A stretch of 64,000 nucleotides of DNA from Leptospira venezuelensis (GTDB lineage Bacteria > Spirochaetota > Leptospiria > Leptospirales > Leptospiraceae): contig NZ_NETS01000011.1 of assembly GCF_002150035.1 (NCBI RefSeq), forward strand, positions 558,001-622,000, read 5' to 3'. Below the pieces are notes generated by a model. The model was not told where the DNA came from. It made no database searches and was given only the letters and a program-made list of their open reading frames with translations. Positions 18,055-26,555 of this stretch are shown piece after piece. Both the position numbers and the translations under genes were made by a program. Position 1 is the first letter of the stretch, and every line of letters starts with the position of its first letter.

Positions 18055-19265
18055 TTCCAACAGTACCTAAAAAGAAACTATTAACACTATCTTCAATCTC
18101 ATTCGGAGTTATATTCCTGTGCTATATATTCTATCAACAAATACATAGCGCAGAAGAATTCCGAAAGGAAGCCTTGGAAGCATCCATCCCAAATGTTTCC
18201 GTAGTAAGTCCAGCACCTCCAAATCCTTTGGAAACGATTACATTGCCGGGAACAGTTCGTGCATGGTATGAGGCTGTTATCTATGCTCAGGTCCCAGGTT
18301 ACGTAAAAATGTGGTATAAAGACTATGGCGCAGAAGTAAACGAAGGAGACGTACTTGCCCGTATCAAGGTTCCTGCTTTGGATGCGGAATATGCCCAAGC
18401 AGAAGCAGACCTAGATTCTCAAAAAGCAAAATACAAACTGGCAGCGGTCACCGCTGACAGATATTTAGCATTAAGAAGTTCTCATGCAGTTTCGGAGCAG
18501 TCCATTTCTGTTGCAGTAGCTGATAAAAATTCAGAAGAAGCAAAATTGAAATCCGCAGAAAAGAATGTGGATAAGTATAAGGCAAGGATCAATTTCAAAA
18601 CGATAGTAGCTCCCTTCAAAGGAGTGGTGATCCAAAGAAATATTAACGTAGGAGATTACGTAAACCAGGAAGGAAATGTTGATGATAGTAAAACTCCTTC
18701 TAACCTATTTACCGTAGCGGATATTCACAGAATGCGTTTATTCGTTTCTGTTCCAGGAACCTTTGCCTATTTGCTAAAATCTGGGTTAACTGCAGAGGTT
18801 ACTGTACAACAATTCCCAAATCGAAAATTCGTCGCGAACTTCCTTACACTTTCTAAAGGTTTCGACCTGAACATGAGAACTGTAATTGCAGAATTCACGA
18901 TCGATAATAAGGACAGATCATTATGGCCAGGTTCTTATGCACAAGTAACTCTAACTGCTCCAGTCAAAAAAGATCTTCTTACAATACCATCCAGCTCATT
19001 GGTCTTTGATGAAAATGGAACACAAGTTGCAACTGTAACCCAAGACAATAAGGTACATTTCAAACCGATTACTGTGAACAAGATCATAGATTCTATTATA
19101 GAAGTAAGAGATGGAGTTAGCACGACCGACCGAATTGTGAACAACCCTTCTGCTTCTTTATTGGAAGGCGATCAGGTGAGAGTGGTAGAACCAAGAACCG
19201 GATATTCCGATATGAACACTTCTAAAAAAGAAGGTTCAAAATTAGAACCAGTAGCATCGAAATGA
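18051..19265 (+). CDS. RND efflux periplasmic adaptor (membrane fusion protein)
   Basis: 404 residues: an N-terminal anchor helix (about 10-27), a biotinyl-lipoyl half-motif YAQVPGYVKMWYKDYGAEVNEGDVLARI, an alpha-hairpin coiled coil (about 105-180), the second half VAPFKGVVIQRNINVGDYV, then beta-barrel and membrane-proximal domains. It bridges the permease and the outer-membrane channel. It overlaps both neighbours by 4 bases, giving strict translational coupling. Confidence 0.94.
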   Translation: MIPTVPKKKLLTLSSISFGVIFLCYIFYQQIHSAEEFRKEALEASIPNVSVVSPAPPNPLETITLPGTVRAWYEAVIYAQVPGYVKMWYKDYGAEVNEGDVLARIKVPALDAEYAQAEADLDSQKAKYKLAAVTADRYLALRSSHAVSEQSISVAVADKNSEEAKLKSAEKNVDKYKARINFKTIVAPFKGVVIQRNINVGDYVNQEGNVDDSKTPSNLFTVADIHRMRLFVSVPGTFAYLLKSGLTAEVTVQQFPNRKFVANFLTLSKGFDLNMRTVIAEFTIDNKDRSLWPGSYAQVTLTAPVKKDLLTIPSSSLVFDENGTQVATVTQDNKVHFKPITVNKIIDSIIEVRDGVSTTDRIVNNPSASLLEGDQVRVVEPRTGYSDMNTSKKEGSKLEPVASK

Positions 19266-20878
19266 ACCGATCTCAAAAAATATATAAAACAAAAGAGAGA
19301 AACATCGTCTTCGGACGATGGATCTCATTTTTACCACTGGCTGTGTTATTGGTTTCTTGTTTGAACGGTCCTGCATTTGATCTTGCTCCTAAATATTTAA
19401 GCCCAGACTATGTAGTCCCGGATTCTTGGAGCGGATCAGGTCCCTTTGTAAAAGCAAATCCTTCGGAAGGAGAAGCAATCCAAGCAGATTGGTGGAAACT
19501 ATTTAATGATCCTGTATTGAACAAATTAGAAGAGCAAGCAATCGCTGCGAATCCGGATTTGCAAGCAGCCGCAGAAAGATTTGTGCAAGCAAGAGATGCG
19601 ATGCTTAAGGTCCGTTCTCAATTGATCCCTCATTTAGGAGTGGGTTTAAGCGGGTCCAATAATAGGCAATCGGACAATCGATTATTTCGAGGAGCGGGAG
19701 AAGCAAATCAAGAAGGAACAGCCTCTTTAGGAGGAATCGCCTCTTGGGAACCTGACTTTTGGTCTTCTATCAGAAACTCTACAAGAGCACAAATTTATAA
19801 TGCACAGTCAGTCGCGGCAGACTTTGCTTTGGCTCGGTTAAGCTTACAGGCAGAACTCGCTGCTGATTATTTTACATTCAGAGGTTTGAATGCTCAGGAC
19901 ACAACTTACCGTCAATCTATAGAATTTTATGAGCAATCTTTAAATCTTGTAAATGAAAGATATAAAGGTGGTATCGCTCCTGAGTTGGATGTGCAAAGAG
20001 CACAGTATCTTTTATCTAGTACCCAAGCAAAACGTTTAGACATTCAATCTAAAATGAGAGTAACTGAGAATGCGATTGCGATCTTACTCAATAGAGCTCC
20101 TACAGGATTTAAAATCCCTCCTGTGGAAGAAATTCAAGTTGTTGCGTTTAAAGTACCTGCGACTCTTCCTTCTACCTTATTAGAACGTAGACCTGATATT
20201 GCATCCATGGAACGTAAAATGGCAATAGCAAATCGTAATATAGGTATAGCCCGTGCAGCGTTCTTTCCTAATGTTTCCTTTAGTGGGGGCGGAGGATTTG
20301 AAGGCGGAGTCAATTTAGTCCAACTCTCAAACAGTTTCTGGTCATATGGATCGACAGTTTCTCTCCCTATCTTTCAAGGTGGATATCGTAGAGCTCAATT
20401 GCAACAAGCATGGTCTGCCTACAGAGAAACAGAAGACAATTACCGTTCTACAGTCTTGAATGCTTTCAGAGAAGTAGAGAATGGACTGACAGAAACCACC
20501 TACATGTCGGAACAATCCCAAAGGCAGGACCAAGCAGTAGAAGCCGCATCACAAGTGCAGAATATGACAATGGCTTTATATAAAGGAGGTTTGAGCAATA
20601 GTTTGGAATTGATCTATGCGCAAGTAAATACTCTTGATGCTAGGATAGATGCTATCTTGGTTAAGACTGAATTAAACAGAGCATCCGTTCGACTGATAAG
20701 AGCATTGGGTGGTGGCTGGAAAAACAGTCAATTGCCTGGAGACGATGAGATACAACCATTCAATATATTTGATTTTTCTAACTCTAAAAAACCTGATGCA
20801 GCAGGCGGAATAGATGTAAATGCTGAGGAAGACAATTCTCAAAATAAAAATCTAACTGCGCCTATTTTAGATAGATAA
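19262..20878 (+). CDS. Outer-membrane efflux lipoprotein (TolC/NodT family)
   Basis: 538 residues. The N-terminus carries a hydrophobic stretch ending in LLVSC, a lipobox, followed by the NodT-type opening (LAPKYLSPDYVVPDSW, then DWWKLFNDPVLNKLEEQAIAANPDLQAA). Two copies of the OEP repeat follow, with ERYKGGIAPELDVQRAQ and ALYKGGLSNSLELIYAQ as paired hallmarks of the two halves. It forms the outer-membrane exit duct of the RND pump. The last about 40 residues, after the second repeat, are charged and likely disordered. A strong hairpin terminator follows. Confidence 0.94.
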   Translation: MNRSQKIYKTKERNIVFGRWISFLPLAVLLVSCLNGPAFDLAPKYLSPDYVVPDSWSGSGPFVKANPSEGEAIQADWWKLFNDPVLNKLEEQAIAANPDLQAAAERFVQARDAMLKVRSQLIPHLGVGLSGSNNRQSDNRLFRGAGEANQEGTASLGGIASWEPDFWSSIRNSTRAQIYNAQSVAADFALARLSLQAELAADYFTFRGLNAQDTTYRQSIEFYEQSLNLVNERYKGGIAPELDVQRAQYLLSSTQAKRLDIQSKMRVTENAIAILLNRAPTGFKIPPVEEIQVVAFKVPATLPSTLLERRPDIASMERKMAIANRNIGIARAAFFPNVSFSGGGGFEGGVNLVQLSNSFWSYGSTVSLPIFQGGYRRAQLQQAWSAYRETEDNYRSTVLNAFREVENGLTETTYMSEQSQRQDQAVEAASQVQNMTMALYKGGLSNSLELIYAQVNTLDARIDAILVKTELNRASVRLIRALGGGWKNSQLPGDDEIQPFNIFDFSNSKKPDAAGGIDVNAEEDNSQNKNLTAPILDR

Positions 20879-20896
20879 ACCTGAGAAGATCAAAAT

Positions 20897-20934
20897 AAAA
20901 CCAGCGAAAGAAATCAGTCACTTTCTCTGGTTTT
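20897..20934. terminator. Bidirectional terminator between RND operon and antiporter
   Basis: AAAACCAGcGAAAG (20897-20910) pairs with CTTTCtCTGGTTTT (20921-20934): 13 of 14 positions match, with a 10-base loop and T-rich (plus) or A-rich (minus) flanks. The stop codon of the convergent antiporter gene (20914-20916) lies inside the loop, so the two genes share one compact terminator. Confidence 0.8.
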
Positions 20935-22512
20935 AAATTCTTCTATATCTATAAGTGCATGGTATTTACGTATCACTTCTTCATCGAATCCTGAATCATG
21001 ATTTAGATCGTTCAAAACATCTCTCTGGAATTGAAGTAGTTCCAAATATATATCTCCATACTCTCTCCTTTCTCCCCTATGAGCTCCTGTCATTCCTTTC
21101 AATTCCTCTTCGAAATATCCTAATTCAGTTTTCAAACGAGAAATTAGATTTTTGAGATGTTTATTCTTGTGGGAACCGGATCGATTCCTATCTTCTAAAT
21201 AATGAAGTGACTCTGTTGCTAATTTCTTTTGGATCATTACTTCTTGTTTATGAACAGGAATAGGAGTTTGGAAATCCATTACATTCAATTTCCGAATGAG
21301 CCAAGGAAGGGTTAGTCCATTAAAAATCATAGTAGTTAAGATCACTATGAATGTTATAAATAAGATCAAGTTCCGATATGGAAATGGAGTTTCTCCAATT
21401 GTATATAATGGAATAGAAAGAGCAGCAGCTAGGGAAACAACTCCTCTGATCCCTGCCCAACCCAGTACGATCGGAATTTTCCATCCTGGATTCACTTCTG
21501 TAACTTCTATAAAATTACTCATGATTCGAGTGAAACCGGAAGTACACAATGCAATGATGATCCTAATTGCAACCAAAGCAAATGAGATCAAGAGTCCATA
21601 GACAATTGCATTTGTTAAACTTGTATCCCCTAGCTGGTTTACTATAGAAGGTAACTGCAAACCAATTAGCAAGAATACAAGTCCATTCAAAATAAATACA
21701 ATACTACTCCAAACATTCTCACCTTGGATACGACTTGCATAACTCAAGAGGCCTTGGCGTTTGCTAGATAAAAGAAGTCCTCCGCATACAACAGCAAGAA
21801 CTCCAGAAACATGAAAATGTTCCGCCAAATAATACATACAATACGGAGTCACAAAAGTTAAAACGATCTCTATACTTGGAGTAAGAGGAAGCCAACGATG
21901 GATCCCATAAAACATAAGACCCACTGCCAAACCAATGAATGAGCCAGCAATCACAACCCAAACGAAACTAAAAGTTGCTTCTTGGAGATTAAACTGCCCT
22001 GTAATCACTGCAGCCAAAGCGAACCTGAAAACGATCAAAGAAGAAGCATCATTCAGCAAACTTTCTCCTTCTGCGATGCTTACTACAGACTTAGGAGCTT
22101 TTGTCTGTTTCATGATAGTAACGGAAGAAATAGAATCAGGAGGAGAGATAATTCCTCCTAATAAAAATCCGATCGCTAATGTAAATCCAGGAATTAAGGA
22201 ACTCGAGATCAACGCAATTACGCAAGAAGTGATGATAACAATTGGAAATGCAAAACCTGCAATGATCCTTCTCCATTTCCAAAATTCTTTCCAAGAAATC
22301 TGCCAAGCGGCCTCATACAATAAAGGAGGAAGGAATATTAGAAAAACAAGTTCTGGTGTGATTGTAATAATTCGGAAGAATGGAATTGTACTTACAACAA
22401 GCCCTCCGATCAAAAGAACAATCGGATAAGCAAGTCCAAGTCGATTTGCAATCACAACTAATCCAAGGATGATCAAAATTAAATAAACGTATTCAACTAG
22501 GATATTTTCCAT
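20914..22512 (-). CDS. CPA1-family Na+/H+ antiporter
   Basis: 532 residues. About twelve helices span residues 5-420, followed by a charged cytoplasmic tail (about 430-532) with coiled-coil character. The core motif SIAEGESLLNDASSLIVFRFAL contains the EGES..ND signature of NhaP/NHE exchangers, and GGIISPPDSISSV is the preceding ion-site helix. It exchanges sodium (or potassium) for protons across the inner membrane. It is monocistronic and convergent with the RND operon. Confidence 0.92.
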   Translation of the reverse strand: MENILVEYVYLILIILGLVVIANRLGLAYPIVLLIGGLVVSTIPFFRIITITPELVFLIFLPPLLYEAAWQISWKEFWKWRRIIAGFAFPIVIITSCVIALISSSLIPGFTLAIGFLLGGIISPPDSISSVTIMKQTKAPKSVVSIAEGESLLNDASSLIVFRFALAAVITGQFNLQEATFSFVWVVIAGSFIGLAVGLMFYGIHRWLPLTPSIEIVLTFVTPYCMYYLAEHFHVSGVLAVVCGGLLLSSKRQGLLSYASRIQGENVWSSIVFILNGLVFLLIGLQLPSIVNQLGDTSLTNAIVYGLLISFALVAIRIIIALCTSGFTRIMSNFIEVTEVNPGWKIPIVLGWAGIRGVVSLAAALSIPLYTIGETPFPYRNLILFITFIVILTTMIFNGLTLPWLIRKLNVMDFQTPIPVHKQEVMIQKKLATESLHYLEDRNRSGSHKNKHLKNLISRLKTELGYFEEELKGMTGAHRGERREYGDIYLELLQFQRDVLNDLNHDSGFDEEVIRKYHALIDIEEFKTRESD

Positions 22513-22584
22513 CTGCCCCTGTTTGAGTAAGAGATTTAACAGATCATCACTAACCTTTTCTCCTACTCAACAACTTTACAGTTT

Positions 22585-23916
22585 GTGTTGACTTCTCTTG
22601 CTTATCAAAAATACTTTGGTGTGCTCAAATTCAAATATTATTCTAGTTTAATCTGTATTACCGCTCTTAGTTTCTTTGCTACACCTGCAGAAGCATGGTG
22701 GAATCACTTTCTATTCAACCGACCTGCACTCGAAGCTATGCCAGAGTTAGTATCTGCACCTAAGGTAAAAGTAGAATCGTTAGAAGACTTCTTACTTAAA
22801 GAACAAGACAAACTTATCCCCTTAATGAGTGATATGGAGAAGGAAGCAAATCTACACTACGATAAGAGTGCACCCCTTCCGGAATCACTTGTATTCAAAG
22901 GTGGAGATAGAAAAAACATCCGCAATCATTTCTTAAGAGCTCTTAGGCTGAATACCGGAACACCGTTAGGTTATTTCCTGCAAACTCTCCCAGGAAATCC
23001 TATTCCTGCAAAAAAATCGAATCCGCTGACTGTAAGCATTTATGGAGAGAGAGATCTAAAACAAGATTACGAATTTTATGATATTCGAATAGGAGAACTT
23101 GTAAGCCCCCTTGAAGTACTCGCTACAGCGAGCGATGAGCCTGATTTTGGGTTGGACTTAAATTTATTTGAAGATAATGGAGAAAGTTTTGGAAAAGAAT
23201 ACGGTTTTGGAATACAATCTTTTGGAGATTCCAAGATCTATTATGCAACGCAAGTTCCATTTCATATAGGCTATTATCATGAATCTCCAATTATTTTTGC
23301 AGCGGCAGGATTTTTGACCCGCACCTATCCTGAATACAGAATACATCAGTTTATGACACTCTCTCGTTATGCCTTTGAGACTGGACATACTTATTGGGGT
23401 TATCGTTTTTTAGGCTGGGGAATGCATTATGTTGTGGATTTGACCCAACCATATCACGCGAGAGTTCTTCCAAATTTTGGGACAATTAGTATGCTTTGGA
23501 TCAATCTAAAGGCAATTCTTGGATTTGAAACTGCTAAAAATGAAGCGATCGACAGAATCGCAAGCAGACATACAACTATCGAAAAATATCATTTTAGTAC
23601 ATTAAGAAATGCTTATCGTAATAAAGATCTAACTCATCCCTTTATTGTAAGTGTAAAACAAACCGATATGGATAATAACTTCGGTAAATATGATAATTCC
23701 TATATTGTGGACGTTGTATCAAAGCAAAGTTACGATATCTCAGATCGAATTGATACTTTGATAGATGAATCAAATCTACTGAACGGCTTTTCAGAAGGTA
23801 AATTACTTCCAGAGATCAACCAACAGTCTTTAGAGGAATTAGATTCCACAATTACAGGTCATATGAAAAGTGTTGGCTCTCATATCCGTAATTACGTGAG
23901 AAGCGGTCTGAAATAA
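22585..23916 (+). CDS. Secreted zinc phospholipase C-like protein
   Basis: A signal peptide ends in FATPAEA, and the mature protein would begin WWNH, matching the N-terminal Trp that ligates zinc in Bacillus cereus-type phospholipase C and S1/P1 nucleases. Later HYVVDLTQPYH gives His, Asp and His with the H-x3-D-x5-H spacing of that family, and RHTTIEKYH supplies the H-x3-E pair. The zinc site therefore looks complete, although the protein (443 residues) is longer than the about 245-residue catalytic domain and has an extra N-terminal region. The listed start is GTG at 22585; a GTG at 22621 gives a more typical 25-residue signal peptide. A lipase role is inferred; a nuclease or unrelated zinc enzyme is possible. 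Confidence 0.72.
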   Translation: MLTSLAYQKYFGVLKFKYYSSLICITALSFFATPAEAWWNHFLFNRPALEAMPELVSAPKVKVESLEDFLLKEQDKLIPLMSDMEKEANLHYDKSAPLPESLVFKGGDRKNIRNHFLRALRLNTGTPLGYFLQTLPGNPIPAKKSNPLTVSIYGERDLKQDYEFYDIRIGELVSPLEVLATASDEPDFGLDLNLFEDNGESFGKEYGFGIQSFGDSKIYYATQVPFHIGYYHESPIIFAAAGFLTRTYPEYRIHQFMTLSRYAFETGHTYWGYRFLGWGMHYVVDLTQPYHARVLPNFGTISMLWINLKAILGFETAKNEAIDRIASRHTTIEKYHFSTLRNAYRNKDLTHPFIVSVKQTDMDNNFGKYDNSYIVDVVSKQSYDISDRIDTLIDESNLLNGFSEGKLLPEINQQSLEELDSTITGHMKSVGSHIRNYVRSGLK

Positions 23917-23952
23917 GAACTCTCATTAATTTTTTAGATTTTTAATCAATAC

Positions 23953-23984
23953 CGGATTCATTCAAGCGCCGAAGAATGAATCCG
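23953..23984. terminator. Perfect 11-bp stem-loop after the phospholipase-like gene
   Basis: CGGATTCATTC (23953-23963) and GAATGAATCCG (23974-23984) form a perfect stem with a 10-base loop, 36 bases past the stop. There is no T-run on the plus strand. It could terminate transcription or serve as an operator for the VOC gene 31 bases downstream. Confidence 0.5.
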
Positions 23985-24015
23985 TGTTATCCTCATCTAA
24001 AAGGAATACATTTAG

Positions 24016-25035
24016 ATGAGAAATAAACCAAAAAAGAAAAAATCACTCTTCATACTTGGGATCTTAGTATTATTCCTTTCCATTTGGTACTCGGTTACTG
24101 CCTCTCAAAGTGAATATCATAAAACTGAAAATGTAGATTTTGTTTTTGAAACGATAATCATAAATAGCCCGGATCCTGAACGACTTTCAGACTTTTATCA
24201 AAATGTATTTCGGGCAACAAAAGTAGGATCAGATCCAAAATGGGATCTTGAAAATTCAGATCGTTCTTCTATCACTCTTAAGACACCAGATTATAAGGAC
24301 CAAGGTCCCCTACTCACTATCTTTAAAGGTCAAAAAGAGAATTCTAAACTTCCTTCCGCAAATGATATAGGGTATGCACATATTTGTTTCGAGGCAGATA
24401 ATATCCCAGGCCTTATAAAACAAATCGTAAAGAATGGCGGCAAAATTATCAGTAATTTTGAGGATTTAGAAAAAGTCCCTGCAATTTATGGAACAGATCC
24501 AGATGGGAATGTCTTTGAGATCCATCTCCCCTTTCCCACACCTTTTACTCCGCTTACGTTTTATCGCTCATTGAACTCTTTTTTACGTATTCGTTTCAAA
24601 CTTTCTCCCCCAGAAACGGATCGGATCCGATTTCTACACGTAAATATAAATTCAAAAGACTGGAACAAAACATTAAATTTCTATAACAAAATCCTAAACT
24701 CTTCTGCAACTGGTTTTGAAAGAGATTACAAAGGAGAGTTTATAGAGAATTTAACGGGTATAAAAGGTGCAGAAGTAAAGGGACGTCATATCGCTCTTCC
24801 TGGATATAGCGCAGGAGGTCCTACCTTTGAAATTTTTACTTATAACCAATTCTCGCCGAGAGGTCCATTAAGTAAATCTGATACAGGGAAAGTCGCAACC
24901 GGTTTCCGTGTATTGAATCTAAAAGCTGCCTTAGATAAAGTAATCCAAGAAGGAGGCACTCTAATCAGTGAAAAGCAAAATGAGTCTGCGATCCTGAGAG
25001 ATATCGACGGCAATTTGTTCCTATTAGCCCAATAA
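24016..25035 (+). CDS. Membrane-anchored protein with two VOC (glyoxalase-fold) domains
   Basis: 339 residues. A basic N-terminus (MRNKPKKKKS) and one hydrophobic helix (about 11-28) anchor it, followed by two VOC modules, about residues 42-170 (FETIIINSPDPERLSDFYQNVF, ending DPDGNVFEIHLP) and 205-338 (RFLHVNINSKDWNKTLNFYNKIL, ending RDIDGNLFLL). Metal-binding His and Glu positions are partly kept (IHLP, HVNI, FEIF). VOC folds cover lyases, dioxygenases and binding proteins; the reaction is unknown. It lies 25 bases upstream of a dehydrogenase gene on the same strand, probably an operon. Confidence 0.8.
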   Translation: MRNKPKKKKSLFILGILVLFLSIWYSVTASQSEYHKTENVDFVFETIIINSPDPERLSDFYQNVFRATKVGSDPKWDLENSDRSSITLKTPDYKDQGPLLTIFKGQKENSKLPSANDIGYAHICFEADNIPGLIKQIVKNGGKIISNFEDLEKVPAIYGTDPDGNVFEIHLPFPTPFTPLTFYRSLNSFLRIRFKLSPPETDRIRFLHVNINSKDWNKTLNFYNKILNSSATGFERDYKGEFIENLTGIKGAEVKGRHIALPGYSAGGPTFEIFTYNQFSPRGPLSKSDTGKVATGFRVLNLKAALDKVIQEGGTLISEKQNESAILRDIDGNLFLLAQ

Positions 25036-25060
25036 AAATAGAATATATAAAAAGGAATCC

Positions 25061-26095
25061 ATGAAAAAGTACCTTCCTCAAAAAATGAAAGCTCTCAGAC
25101 AGTTAGGACCTCTTCCAGAAGGGGCTCTTTCTGATCCGAATGAGATCAAAAAATATCTACAACTTTCTTTAGTAGATCTTCCGAAACCTAAACCTGGACA
25201 AGTTCTTGTAAAAGTAAATCGAGGTTCCATGAACCCGAACGATCTATATCATATCAAAGGAGTATATAGTTCCACTTTAGATTACCCTTATCCCAGAGGA
25301 GTTGGCTTCGAAGGTGCAGGTGTAGTGGTCGCAAACGGCGGAGGTATTGCCGGCTGGGCAAGAGTTGGCAAAAGAGTCGCCTTTTACAGTAAATTCGGAA
25401 TGTTTGCTGAATACGTTTTGGCAGACGCACTAAAATTAATCGTACTACCTAAGGATGTAGAATTCCAAGAAGCAGCTTCCTCAGTTGCAAATCCGATCAC
25501 TGGAGTTGGAATGGCAAGATGGGCCAAAGCCTCAGGTTCAAAATACTTTTTTATTACCGCTGCTGCGGGTGCTGTTGCCAGAATGACAATGAGAGTAGCT
25601 CATACTTATGGCTTAAAGAGTATCGCAATTGTTCGTAGAGAAGAGCAGATCGCAATATGCAAGGAAGAAGGAGCTTCTTACGTATTGAACCAATCAGATC
25701 CTGATTTTGAAAAGAATCTTACGAATCTATGCAAAGAAGTCAATTGTACTTACGGATTCGATTGTATAGGCGGGGATATGCCTCTCACTCTCATCCGTTC
25801 CATGCCACAAGGATCTACACTATGTATGTACGGTTATTTTAATACAGGTCCCGTACAATTCCAACCTCAGAAATTATTCAATGGATGGAAGATCCAATTT
25901 TTCGAAACTGAATACTATATAAATTCGCTCTCACTTCTTTCCAGATTTAGATTATCTAGAGAGGTAATCAATAATGTGAACGGACTTTTTAGACCAAAGA
26001 TCCAAAAACAATTCAGTTTAGAGGAAGCAGCGGAGGCATATACATATTATAGCAAGAACATGACGGATGGGAAGATCCAGATCTTAAGTGAATGA
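25061..26095 (+). CDS. Zinc-type alcohol dehydrogenase / quinone oxidoreductase-like (MDR)
   Basis: 344-residue medium-chain dehydrogenase/reductase. The GroES-like N-domain has VKVNRGSMNPNDLYHIKGVY and GVGFEGAGVVV, and the Rossmann part has ITAAAGAVARMTMRVAHTYG. The catalytic-zinc Cys/His set typical of alcohol dehydrogenases is not evident, so it is more likely a zinc-free NADPH-dependent enoyl or quinone reductase. It is preceded by AAGGAA and sits 25 bases after the VOC gene. Confidence 0.87.
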   Translation: MKKYLPQKMKALRQLGPLPEGALSDPNEIKKYLQLSLVDLPKPKPGQVLVKVNRGSMNPNDLYHIKGVYSSTLDYPYPRGVGFEGAGVVVANGGGIAGWARVGKRVAFYSKFGMFAEYVLADALKLIVLPKDVEFQEAASSVANPITGVGMARWAKASGSKYFFITAAAGAVARMTMRVAHTYGLKSIAIVRREEQIAICKEEGASYVLNQSDPDFEKNLTNLCKEVNCTYGFDCIGGDMPLTLIRSMPQGSTLCMYGYFNTGPVQFQPQKLFNGWKIQFFETEYYINSLSLLSRFRLSREVINNVNGLFRPKIQKQFSLEEAAEAYTYYSKNMTDGKIQILSE

Positions 26096-26123
26096 AAAAG
26101 AGTCCTCTTCCTAAGAGGATTTC

Positions 26124-26263
26124 GCGCCAGGGATAGTAGCGTCATCCTGCGCCGCAACACGAGTGGTGAGGCGCAGATGGAAGCGGATAGCCCGGTCCGA
26201 GCGAAAGCTAATTAGCCATTATGCCATCTATAAATGCCTCCAGTCTTTTCGCGAGGAGGCGCC
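26124..26263. repeat. Structured repeat-like element in a gene-free stretch
   Basis: The stretch 26096-26555 has no convincing gene. Within it, GCGCC (26124-26128) and GGCGC (26258-26262) close a 140-base unit that holds a strong inner hairpin: CTGCGCC (26147-26153) pairs with GGCGCAG (26170-26176), extended by CAT/ATG with one bulged C. After the hairpin comes AAGCGGATAGCCCGGTCCGA. From memory, elements with AGGGAT...GCGG..AGCCCG around a variable GC-rich hairpin are scattered between genes in Leptospira and some Bacteroidetes; I cannot verify this here. The remaining 26264-26555 is very AT-rich, as expected for the GH5 promoter region. Confidence 0.55.
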
Positions 26264-26555
26264 CTTAATTTCCTAAAAGCCACTTGAACCAGTTCTAATT
26301 AAACCACTAAAGATATAGCTCTAAATACATTAAGTATTTATAATATAAAAAGAAATATGTAATAAATGGATTTTAAATATATGGACTGTTCGTTCAATGT
26401 TTTTATCATAACGAACGCTTTAAAAAGAAAAAACATCAGATATAAAATAGAATCATGGAGAAAAATAAACGGTATATAAGTATGTCCTGTTTAATATCCC
26501 CACATATAAAAATAAATCCGTGATTGAATTGGGAATTCAATGGAGAGAATTTAAA

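Noticed and set aside
26124..26263. Structured element considered as a tRNA or riboswitch
   Set aside because: No cloverleaf, T-loop (TTCGA) or CCA end, and no match to a riboswitch core I know; a repeat element fits better.
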